From: Epiperipatus broadwayi
Taxonomy: Eukaryota; Onychophora; Udeonychophora; Euonychophora; Peripatidae
Direction of reading: 5' to 3'
Length of the DNA: 64,000 bases
Assembly (NCBI GenBank): GCA_028023455.1
Contig: JAQFVV010012394.1
Coordinates: 33,241,150-33,305,149, forward strand
How positions within the stretch are numbered: position 1 is the first letter of the stretch; each line of letters opens with the position of its first letter. A model generated the notes under the pieces. That model was not told the origin of the DNA. It was given only the letters and a program-made list of their open reading frames with translations, and made no database searches. Below are positions 36,978 through 46,860 of the stretch, piece by piece. A program made the position numbers and the translations under genes.

Positions 36978-37884
36978 ATTTATTTTTTCTTAATGCATCA
37001 TTTTTATATATTTTAATACTTCTTCTTTTCTTCATAAATTCTCTATTCCATGTAGAAATTTTATTGGTCAGTTGCTGCTTTTTTCTACCAGCTATCTTTG
37101 TTGCAGTTTTTAAAAGTATATCAGTTATTTTCCTACTAATTTCATTCAAATTTGAATCATGTTCAAAATGTACTAATATCAGAACATGATTTGACAGTTT
37201 GAATTTAAATTCATTAATGTGCTTCTGAAGATTAAGAATATGAACTGTGAATATTGTTTTTCTTAATAATTTTTGTCTCTCTAGTTTTTCATTATCATGT
37301 ACCTTACATCTTACTTATCGATGACCACTTCCTGTGTTGAATTTATTAAGAACACTACAATCTTGAAATATAGATCTTCTATTAGTCAAAATATAATCCA
37401 ATTCCGCTGTACCTTCATTTGGATGCTTTCATGTCCATTTCCTTTTAACATTTTTCTCAAAAAAAAAGAATTGATAATATAAAGTTTTTCTTTTTTTGCA
37501 AACTCCACAAGTCTATGTCCTCTCTCATTTCTATTACCATAACCAAAATTACCTACAGCACTTTCATCTTTCATTTGTTTACAAATTCTAGCATTAAAGT
37601 CTCCCATAACAATTTTAAAATGTTATTTACTCTTATCAAAAGCCTTTTGTACATCCATATAAAAATCTTCTATTACTTCATCACTATGACAACTTGTTGG
37701 GGCATAAACTTGAATTCTTTGCATTTGGTATCTGCTATTATGGTGAATAACTAATTTTGCCACTCTCCCCAATACACATCTCCACAGTGTTGTTCTTCCA
37801 CTTTTCTATTTACAATGAATCCTACTTCACTTGTACTTTCAATATTTGTGCATTTGTAGTAATTTCCATTTTTTACATCAATTG

Positions 37885-38700
37885 TCTCTGTTGTGTATTT
37901 GCCCACGACTCTCAAAGGGGCAAACCACAATTAATTAAAAACTTAAACTAAATTTAGTACTAAAGATTTATTATAAGTTATAAAACACAAAACTACAACA
38001 TATGTACAAGCTTAAATATAATTAACACATAGACAAATAAATGATCGTGGAGTTCAAAAAATATTTAAACACTCTTCCAATATTGTCCAACAATTATTGT
38101 CTTATTTAATGGATTGACTTTTCCACAACTACACTAAATAACTACAAGTTCCCCAAGATAAAATCTAAAAGCTCTTTAGACTTACATAAAACAAAATAAG
38201 ATCAGGATGATCTACTTTAAATACTTGTCAGATTTTTATGTCTTCAGATTCCGAAACATCTGGGTTTATTCTCTCGCAGATGTTGACTGGTTACCGATGA
38301 TACTTATTGCAAGCACAATAGCACTTCACCAACAGGAATGGAGAAAAGAAGCATTTAGATCTACAATCTTATGTTTCTATAGTCTTCAATTTAATCAGCA
38401 ATATTTTATTCCTTAAAATTCCTTTGTGAAAACATTTAATTAATTTCACTTTCCTGATCTACTATTTTCATACGATTTTATCTTTACACTAATCAGTTCA
38501 AAATTTGCTCTTCCATTCTTTTGATGCAGTCTGTAGAAACCTTTTAATTACATAACTCTATTAATTTTCTTATATCTCTAACTCATTCCTAAAACAGTTT
38601 CCATTGTTATTAATTAGTACATTTAAATTTAACTTCTGCAGTATTCTTATCACTATTTTTTATACAAAAAAATATTTATTGCAATTAAAATACTAATCTC
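37885..38700. mobile_element. Unclassified insertion in LINE K endonuclease
   Basis: The endonuclease frame stops after RRKGEE at about 38,700 and resumes with DVKNGNYYKCTN at about 37,880, so roughly 0.8 kb of foreign DNA lies between. It includes 'acgactctcaaaggggcaaa' at its left end and a less A+T-rich core (38,230-38,360). No protein, inverted repeat or clear target duplication was found. Confidence 0.4.
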
Positions 38701-38750
38701 TTCACCTTTTCTTCTAATTTCATAAAGTCCAATAATGTCCTATTTAACCC

Positions 38751-40945
38751 CAGACACGAAACTGAACATTCTAGGAGGGGTTGCCTTCTAGATATACTAA
38801 GTTCGAATCTAAAGCCCAAATTTCATAGCGCCATCTACGTGACAACGCATCTGATGCCACTGCTAGTATGACCTTTGACCGGTGCCTGGTGGTCAGGGAG
38901 AAACAAAAGACTCTATACTAAAAGAAGTTTGGGTGGCTAATTAACGTCTATGGATTTACAAAAGAAATGCAGAAAATATAATAAATGACAAAAGGTTTTA
39001 AAGCAAAGTGATATATTCTAATCCTTGGGCTAATAGCATTACGATAATGTGCTTGATGAGATAGGAACATGTGCGAGGTGCTTTGAGTAATTATACAAGT
39101 CTAAGAAAATATTTGAAAATTAAGTGTTCTAAAATATTTATTGATTTCGAGAATAGCACGGACAAAAGCTTACTAAGCAACAAAGTGGGAATGTGATCAA
39201 AGCATTTATTTGAGAATAATAATAATAGAATTGCATTAGGAGGTCAGTATTGCTGATAATGAATTTATTAAAGTTGGAGGGTGTGACAGGTTTAAGTCAC
39301 GGATGCTTTATAAAATAAATATAAAATAAAACAATATTGAATATCCGGAATGATTATGGAGGGCATATCACCGCTAACCCATAGGAGAGTATTTTTATGA
39401 ACAGCCGAAACTTAGCGACTGGATGACGATTGCGTTTAATTCCCAGGTGTGTCATTTGGTGACATACTCTGCCTGGAAACCGCAAAAAGGCAAAGAGAAT
39501 GGCCTTAGCCATGTAAAGAATCCTTGGAAAAAGAAAACAAAGAGGTCTCAACAACCAATTCATTTACCAGCAATACGAGACGAGTGTATACAAAACATAC
39601 TGAATGGGTTTTACTTGGATTAAGAGAAATGCCCAATCAAATTCCCAGAAATTCATTTAAAAGGGTCCGCACATTCTCGACATCAATGATGAACTTTGTA
39701 ATTAAAGTAGAACACAGTAAGTAAAATAGGAAAATGCATGCTTGCGGGTTTAAAAATTAAGTATAGATTTATATATGCAATCATGCACACATACCCTCAT
39801 ATTAGATTAAAATCAATAACATGTAGATTTTAAATTATGTGATTATATTATATATTAAAGAAAATAATCGCCCTCGAACGAGTGATTTGCAAGATAATAA
39901 AGTTGGAAATTATTTAGAAATTTAAAATATGCCTTCATAGCGGCGTCTTATTTTCAACAAAGGGAATAATTCACTCGGTCAAAGACGATTCTGACACATT
40001 ATCATAATAAAATAACAGAAAGCTTAATAAATAGAAAATATTAACCCAAGGATAGAGAGCAAAATGTTGAGTATATTTAAACACGTTAAAGAAATACATA
40101 ATGAAGTTATATGAAATACAAGAAAAACAATTTTAAATAGCTATAGCATGTTAGTTATCACAAGAGCTCTTGGGTTAATTTAGGGTTACCTCTGGAGAAG
40201 CATTTTCAGGTAGATGTTTGGCAGGTTTTATAATTCAGCAGCAAAATCTGGAAATGTTCATATTTTTGGCAGTGGCAGCAGTTCCGGGGTTCCCTGTATG
40301 ATAACTTCCGATGGTCTACGGAGAGAAATCGCCACCTTGCACTCTACTCTGTCATGTCAAGATTTACAAATTACTACTATAATTTTGGTTAGAAACATTA
40401 GACTCAGAATGATTTCTCTTAGAAACATTAGAAGAAACTGGAGAATAAAAGGAAACCCTTCTTTTTTATAGTAGACTTTAACAATAGAACTGCCCTGGAG
40501 CATTACAAAATATATCGGACTTATCAGCTGTAATTAAATCATCCGAATGTCTAAAGGAATTCAACATTAATTAATTTCTTTTGTTAATTTCCCTGTCGAC
40601 ATTCGAATTACAAACGAGATTTAATTAAAATTACTTTTATTAATTAAAGAAAACCTTAAGTGGACATGTGCTGTTTTTAGATAAACTTATAGAACATTAA
40701 CTAATTAAACTATTGTCCCTGATTTATTTAAACAGAAATATTTGGAATAACTTTTATTAAATTAAAGAAAATGATTTTACTTTTTAAATTGCAATATTTG
40801 AATCTATTTACTAAACGAATATTTACTAAATGAATTTTATTTTAAATCAAAAATATATTACGACGGTAATATATTTGTAAATAGATTCAAACAGAATAAC
40901 TTTAACAATTTATAATTTTGATATGTTTTAAAATGCACACCATAG
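38751..40945. mobile_element. Unclassified 2.2-kb insertion in LINE K endonuclease
   Basis: It separates the endonuclease start (TYNCRSLSNEGRL) from its continuation (DIIGLYEIRR). It is less A+T-rich than the flanks at 38,750-38,960, 39,340-39,700 and 40,180-40,350. Short open frames (for example plus-strand 39,423-39,623 and 39,524-39,724) resemble no family I know. The left part has 'catagcgccatctacgtgac' and 'gacctttgaccggtgcctgg'. The edges are inferred from the LINE frame only. Confidence 0.4.
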
Positions 40946-41084
40946 TGTGCGCACAATCTTCCTTCATTTGAAAGTGATCTACAGTTGTATGTACCTAAAT
41001 AAAAAGTCATAATAAAATGACAGCCTGGATTCATCATCAAATAGCAACCTGGATCTACAATCAGAGGATTGTTAGCATGTTCCA

Positions 41085-41820
41085 CCTTTGGTCATCAACT
41101 ACTTCCTTGGCTGATAATTTTACAGCCTCCTGGGAATAAAGGTCATAATTTATTTTTGTCTGTCATGATTGTAAATATCTATAATTTTTTTCTTACTCAC
41201 ACACATTCATTCTGCCTTATTAGGCAACTGAAAAAAAGACCATGGTGTTTCTTGATCTTAAACACAGAAGTAAAATGCCAATAAACACACTATGCTGTCT
41301 AATGCATGTCGGTGATCAGTCCATCCATGTTCTTATACTATATGTATAATCACATAGTAAAACAGCTGCAATGACAAGAACATATGGAGTGGACATTAGG
41401 AATTTTCCCTTCTCGGTTCTTTAAGTATACTTGCAACTAAGGTCTACATTTTTATATCACTGCTGATGTATTAAGCGACTCACACTGATATTTATAAGTA
41501 TCCATTAGTTTTAAGATTTATTTAAACAATGTTTTGAGAATCTGATTTGTGAGTTTCTACACATGATCACCACATCCAGGTGAAAAAAAATAATTTTTCC
41601 TTTTTAGTGCATGTTTTTAAAACTAGAGTTTATTAATATTAAATTATATGCGTGTATTAACATATGTTTAAGAGAATAAATTTGAGTTATATAACATTCG
41701 ATAGACTATATATGAAAACATGGATAAAGTAATTAGTGTGTCAATTTTAGATGATGACAATAGACAAATATATAAATGCAACTACAAACAGACAAATAGT
41801 AATTTGTTCCTAAAACTCTA
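41085..41820. other. Intronic DNA left of a foldback element
   Basis: No coding signal beyond the LINE K 5' end. Nothing repetitive is recognised. Confidence 0.3.
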
Positions 41821-42223
41821 CTAAACATCACATGATCACCATTCTTTATGCTTACACAAGCTGTTTACACAGAGGCAAAACTTTCCATACAGTAGCACCA
41901 CTCAGTGCAAGCCTGAGTAACCAATGGATGCAGGAATATTTGTGCATAAAATCCCTATCTAGTGCCTACTCATCCAATATCACCAGACTAGTTTCTAGCT
42001 TGTGGCTTTCATCAGTGAGGAGCCATGGAACTGAGATCTAGGTACAATGCTCTCAGATCCATTGCTCTTCACTGATAAAATCCACAAGCTAGAAACTAGT
42101 CTGGGGATATTGGATGAGTAGGCACTAGATAGGGATTTTATACACAAACCTTCCTGCATCCATTGATTATTTTGGCCTGCAATGAGTGGCACTACTGTAT
42201 GGAGAGTTTTGCCTCTGCATTTG
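41820..42223 (+). repeat. Foldback family A copy, near-symmetrical hairpin
   Basis: It is flanked by the direct repeat taaaactct (41,811-41,819 and 42,224-42,232). Left half: 'aacatcacatgatcaccatt', 'gaggcaaaactttccatac', 'cagtagcaccactcagtgc', 'cctactcatccaatatcacc'. The right half is its reverse complement ('gatattggatgagtaggcac', 'gcactactgtatggagagtt', 'ttgcctctgcatttg'). The centre is near 42,030. The two arms are about 170 bp and highly similar. Confidence 0.7.
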
Positions 42224-42694
42224 TAAAACTCTGCATCACATTTTTAATATAAAAGATTAGAAAAAAATAATCAAATGACTCATCACTTGAGAAGGCATGG
42301 CCTGCTAATGCACCAGAAATAACAGGATGGAGCCTTGATCAGATACTTCTAGGTTCTGAATCGTACATCCTAACACAACTCCTAACTTTAAACTGTTATA
42401 GATAAAATATATTTACAATTCTATTTTTAAACATTTCATTGCTCCATGTGACATGGTGCTATGTGAGTGGGTAATGTCTAGAATCATGGTCCAAGGATGA
42501 TGATCCAGCCTATTTCGTCCAGCACTTAAGCATTTGTGAACTAGAGATAAACAAACCATTTAATGATCAATTTCATTATTATTTTATTTAATACAAATGA
42601 GAACAGGTTTACTTATTACTTATTAACTTTTACTATCTTCATACTTATGTATTTTATATTCATAAATATTATATCATCATATTAATAATTTTTA

Positions 42695-42785
42695 AACCAC
42701 TAAACATCACGTGATCACCATTTTGCATCCATTAATTACTCTGGCTTGCACTGAGTGGCGCTACTGTATACCTCTGTGTATAAAT
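42695..42785 (+). repeat. Short internally deleted family A copy
   Basis: 'ccactaaacatcacgtgatc' and 'accattttgcatccattaat' run directly into 'tggcttgcactgagtggcgc' and 'tactgtat', so the left and right ends of family A are fused without the middle. It is directly followed by a family C copy. Confidence 0.5.
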
Positions 42786-42789
42786 ATTT

Positions 42790-43040
42790 TTTATTAGTCA
42801 TTCATTAAACTAAAGATTATCCAGTTAATGAATAATTTCTGTAGTATAATTTTCACTACACCAATGTCACGCATGGTAGGAACTGCTTTTTGTCCAATTT
42901 TAACACCTTGTGGAGGGATGTAATCATAAATATACTATCAAAGCCATGTGAAAAAAAAAGTATGATCCCATTTTGTGCTGAATCAGTTGGCCGACATCAC
43001 AATCTCTCAGATCATGAGTGTTTGTAAACAGTTATCTTTT
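42790..43040 (+). repeat. Interspersed repeat family C, copy 1
   Basis: The landmark order 'ttattagtcattcattaaac', 'gtagtataattttcactaca', 'gtaggaactgctttttgtcc', 'caccttgtggagggatgtaa' and 'tcagttggccgacatcacaa' recurs at 53,450-53,700, 59,890-60,110, 60,190-60,445 and, truncated, 60,860-60,940. It is non-coding and about 250 bp long. It has no inverted ends, and its class is unknown. Confidence 0.6.
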
Positions 43041-43489
43041 TCCAGACCTCTTATCCTCTGCATAATGTTTAAATTCTTAAATTCGTATTTCTTTTGGCAT
43101 TAGAAAATCAAAAAATTATTGGTAATGATAACCATAGTAATAATTAAGAGACAATAATTATAATTGCCATTTGCCTTTAATTGATTACAAATTTACAGGT
43201 TGTTCATATAAGATGTTTTTATTTTTTATTGAATTAATTATTATTTCAGAATTAATATTGCCACATTTATATCTGACTCAAATATTAGTTTCAAATTTCA
43301 ACAACATTAAACAAATTAATTTTCTTATCATCTGAAAACAAAGAATATATAGGCGGTCTATTCATTATTTAGTTTGCTCATGTAAAAATGATGGATTTGT
43401 TTATTGACTTCACCGCTAGAGGAAGATTAGTCAATTACAATTTTTTTTATTTATATTGATGCATGTTAAATAAATAGTTGATACTTTAC

Positions 43490-43681
43490 CTGTTTTAAAT
43501 AAACTTTGGTGGACTTTGTTGGAATATTACTTTGATTATTAATGCTTGCATTAACAATGATAAATTCTCCAGGGATATAACCAGATTTTGGAATTATAAT
43601 TTCTCCATCACAAGATTCTACTGGACAACATCCCAAACATCCTTCGGGTTTGAATACTTTATCATTTTTGCTAACTGGATC
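43490..43681 (-). CDS. Gene B exon: start of arrestin C domain
   Basis: The exon is 64 codons, phase 0 at both ends, with acceptor ttttag|GATCC and donor ACAG|gtaaag. The peptide begins DPVSKNDKVFKPEG and then has a Cys-rich turn (GCLGCCPVESC). After that come GYIPGEFIIVNASINNQS and a final KVYLKQ. This is the hallmark entry strand of the arrestin C domain: CC...G, then GYxPGE.I.V...I.N.S, then a strand ending L.Q. The Cys pair and the GY.PGE turn are typical of metazoan ARRDC proteins rather than visual or beta-arrestins. The exon sits between two TE-rich introns. Family assignment is firm; the exact orthologue is not. Confidence 0.88.
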
Positions 43682-43974
43682 CTAAAAGAAGAAGAATAAA
43701 TTATTTGTAGAAATATTCTCAAAGTACGGAAAAAATAGACATTCATGTAATAAATAAATACTCAGCCCCCACCACTCCTCATATACATACACCCCACATG
43801 CACAATGCTTCTAATAATATCTAATCATAGGAATGATAGATGAGCCAAACATAAACTGGTTTATTTTATATTTGCAAGAAAAATTTATTTAGAGGGCAGC
43901 GCATTGATGTAAATACCGCAAAGAAAATTTAGCATTCCTGTGAATAGATACATATATATATATATATTAATTCA

Positions 43975-44165
43975 AACATTTTCATGAATAATAATTATAA
44001 ATAATCCCATATAGTATTTGCCTGAAAGTTAATGACGATGGTATATTGGATGTGACAATATGTTGGACTATTTTCATCATCTACCATTAAATTTCTAGAC
44101 ATTCACCATTTAATGGTAGATTATGGAAACAGTACAACATATTATCATAACCACATACAAGTTTA
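43975..44165. repeat. Small hairpin related to the Penelope terminal repeat end
   Basis: 'aatatgttggactattttca' and 'tcatctaccattaaat' at about 44,060-44,096 are complemented by 'atttaatggtagattatgg' and 'acaacatatt' at about 44,109-44,152. The outer word 'tgttggactatttccatcat' and the preceding 'gatggtatattggatgtgac' match the outermost ends of the 49.3-53.3-kb Penelope element, so this looks like an end-to-end relic. Confidence 0.5.
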
Positions 44166-44169
44166 CTTG

Positions 44170-44700
44170 ATTAATCAAAAAACAAATTAACATATAATAG
44201 CACTCCTACAGAAATATGTAAAGTTGAATTACCATATTTATTCCATTAGGTTTTAAGATTTTGAGCTAATACCAAAAAAATAATACATATTAATTACCAC
44301 TATATTATGCCTAACCCATGCACACACACATATATAGCACAGATTTTTACCATGTTTATGCAAACTTATGATATAATTAAATTTAAAAATTATACATAAA
44401 AATTAACAACTTTGGACTCAAGATATACTCATACAGGAGCACATCTTTGCAAAAGCACTTTTTCTTCATTGAAAATTATTAAATCAAGATAAACCTCTTT
44501 CAAATTTATCATAATTGGCAACTATAAGCATCAAGTTGGATATACTTTAGTAAATAAAACGGAGTTTCTGTTGAGTTCTCATTAAAATGAAATAATTACT
44601 GCATCTTGTGTACTGTAACTTTATTTTTGAAATTTTATTCTATTTGCTAAACCTAATTAATTATAGAACTCTCCATATAATTTAATACAGTAGTCACTAT
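44170..44700. other. Intronic DNA, little recognised
   Basis: A fragment like family A ('agaactctccatataattta', 'cagtagtcactatttgg') lies at 44,664-44,704, directly before LINE E. Otherwise nothing is seen. Confidence 0.3.
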
Positions 44701-46860
44701 TTGGTTAAAGAATGCTAAATGACCTTGGATAACAGAAGGTATGTTGGAAAATGGAAAATGTTATTACTGAGGAAAGGCAAAGTGCATATAGAAAAATTAA
44801 TAATGAACTAAGAAGAGAAACAGATTTAGCAAAAGAAAAATGATTGGAAAAAGAATGTAGAGATAGAATGCTAATGAAAGGATACGATCTGGTATTTGAT
44901 AGATTTAGAAATGTCACTTGAAGAAAAAGATATGGTTAGCAAATGAAATTACAGATAAGAATGGAAAGAGATTAACTGATAGAAATATTAAAAAGATGAA
45001 AAGATATTCAGTGTCTATTTAGAAAATAAAATAAAAAAGATACTGAAGTAGATGATAAAGGAATAGACTTATTGGAAGAAGAAGTAATAAAATTGATTGC
45101 ACAAATACAGAATGGAAAGGCTGTTGGATTTGATGCAATACCTATAGAATTTTTGAAAGAAATGGAAGAATTTAATATAAAGAAAATAGTTGAACTTGCA
45201 ATTTAATATACAATAATGAAGCTTGGCCTGAAGATTTTTAAAGAACTTTTATGATTCCAATTGCTAAAAAGAAGAAAGCTGTTAAATGTGAAGAAGTCAA
45301 TAAACAAAGGCAAAACTCTCCATACAGTAGTGCCGCCCTGTGCCAAACAGAGTAATCAATAGATGCCAGAAGGCTTGTGCATAAAATCCTTATCTAGTGC
45401 CTACTCATCCAATATCCCCAGACTAGTTTCTGGCTTGTGGCCATCATCAGTGAAACTTGTCTGGGGATATTGGATGAGTAGGCACTAGATAAGGATTTTA
45501 TGCACAAGCCTTCTGGCACAGGGTGGCATTACTGTATGGAGAGTTTTGCCTTTGTTTACAACAAATTATGTGCTAGTCTAGAGATGGTGATCATGTGATG
45601 TTTAGTGGTTTAAGAAGTCAATAAGTTTGTTATCTCATGTTTTAAAGGTTTATTAAGGATTTTAACTCAAAGAATTTTTGGGAAGGTAGAATATTGTATT
45701 AGAGAAGAATTGTTTGGTTTTCAAGCATGGAAAAATACAAGAGATGCTTTTGGTGTTGTTAGAAAGATTACAGCAAGATACATTAAAAAAGATAACGTAG
45801 TTGGCATATGCTTTGTGGATTTGGAAAAAGCTTTTGACAGAATAATTTGGAATAAACTTATGACCATCTTAAAAAATAAACAAGTATTTTGGAAAGAAGA
45901 TTGATTGGAATATCGCCAAGGATAAGAATTAGATTGGATAATAATGAGATTGGTGAAGTGAATATAGAAAGAAGTTAGGTAAGGATGCAATATATCACCT
46001 ATTCTTTTTAATATTTATTTAAAAGACATGGTAAATAATTATTTAGATTGTAGAAAAGCAAATGTTGGAGTTAGAATAATAAAATGTATAACATTTGCAA
46101 ACGGTATGACTTTTAGAACTGAGAATGAAAAGTGACTTTAGAATATGTTGAATAAATTGTAGTAAGAATATATAAAATATAGAATGACAATTAATGTTGA
46201 AAAGCCTAAGTGTTTATGAATAGGAAGGAATGCCCAAATGCTACAAATTGAAATCCATGATAACATAGTTCACCAAATAAAAGGATTTAGATATTTGGGT
46301 AGCTGGTTGATTGAACATGGAAGAAGTGATAACGAAGTTAAAAGAAAAATAGCACAGGCAAAGGAAGCATTTATTGAAGAAAGGAAATATTTTGTGGATT
46401 GTTGAATAAAGAATTTAAAAAAAGATTAATTAAATGATATGTGTGGAATATACTATTGTATGGTTGTGAATCATGGGCAATGAGTAATAAAATTAAAAAC
46501 AGATTGTAAGCTTTTGATATGTGGACATGGAGAAGCATGGAAAACATCAGTTGGGTAAATAAAATAATAATAAATGAAGAAGTTTTGAAAAGAGTAAATG
46601 AAAAAAGATTAAGGAAATTAGAAAAAAAAACTGGATTAGACATATATTAAGAAGAAAGTACAGTTTAATGAAAGATGTTGTAAGAGAAAACAAAAAAAAG
46701 GAAGGCAAATATTGACATGATTAGATGATATAAAAGATGGGAAGAGTTGTATGGAATTAAAAACCTGGGTAATAAAGAGAATATAATGGAAAATGAATTG
46801 ATGATCTGACTACTCTTTGGACCTGCCGATGGACAGAATACTGTTGATGATGATATACTT
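44700..46860 (+). pseudogene. LINE family E, 5'-truncated RT copy split by a family A insertion
   Basis: Plus-strand frames: VIKLIAQIQNGKAVGFDAIP (about 45,088-45,148), a piece equivalent to the LxP-x-AKKKK region, then after the insertion SLLSHVLKVLLRILTQRIFG, the segment ELFGFQAWKNTRDAFGVVRK (45,708-45,768), RT motif A VGICFVDLEKAFDRIIWNKL (45,800-45,860), a motif C relic KCITFANGMTF (about 46,083-46,113), KGFRYLGSWLIEHGRSDNEV (46,281-46,340) and RHILRRK-like ends near 46,640. FADD has become FANG. The 3' end is 'actgttgatgatgatatac'. Confidence 0.72.
45304..45611 (+). repeat. Foldback family A copy with 13-bp target duplication
   Basis: It is flanked by exact aagaagtcaataa copies (45,291-45,303 and 45,612-45,624), across which LINE E resumes. 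The two arms ('caaaggcaaaactctccata' to 'ttctggcttgtggccatcat', and the complementary right half) are nearly perfect. After the right arm a single-stranded tail follows: 'gtgctagtctagagatggtg', 'atcatgtgatgtttagtggt'. The ends and tail define the family consensus borders. Confidence 0.8.

Larger units (their letters stand above)
34960..41085 (-). pseudogene. LINE family K, near-complete copy carrying nested insertions
   Basis: Minus strand, 5' to 3': endonuclease start LGTYNCRSLSNEGRLCA (about 40,945-41,000); after an insertion, WDIIGLYEIRRKGEE-like (about 38,700-38,750, with TAG in place of the Trp); after a second insertion, TSEVGFIVNRKVEE, IQVYAPTSCHSDE and MGDFNARICKQ (37,570-37,850). Next come GNRNERGHRLVEFAKKEKLY (37,476-37,535), the RT entry PRILNEEVKYAIEFMKNLKT (36,310-36,380), motif A RFVDYEKAFASI, motif B RSVRQGDSISSK, and the C-terminus KWNWTGHIAIRNDNSWTIEI (about 35,120-35,185). 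The order APE-type endonuclease, RT, C-terminal block defines a LINE. Motif C FADD is broken by a 1-nt insertion near 35,655. Without insertions it is close to 3 kb. Confidence 0.78.
13830..43681 (-). other. Gene B: alpha-arrestin gene, 3' part spanning four exons
   Basis: Four minus-strand exons (43490-43681, 34407-34589, 21991-22267, 13830-14059) join in frame through GT-AG introns of about 8.9, 12.1 and 7.9 kb. They give 882 nt, that is 293 residues and a stop. The product matches the arrestin C domain and C-terminal tail of arrestin domain-containing proteins. About 150-180 N-terminal residues (the N domain) are missing. I saw no N-domain exon between 43,682 and 64,000, so the upstream intron is at least 20 kb or the N-domain exons lie outside. 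The introns hold LINEs, Penelope-like elements and foldback elements, mostly in either orientation without apparent selection. Splice phases are 0, 0 and 1. Confidence 0.8.
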
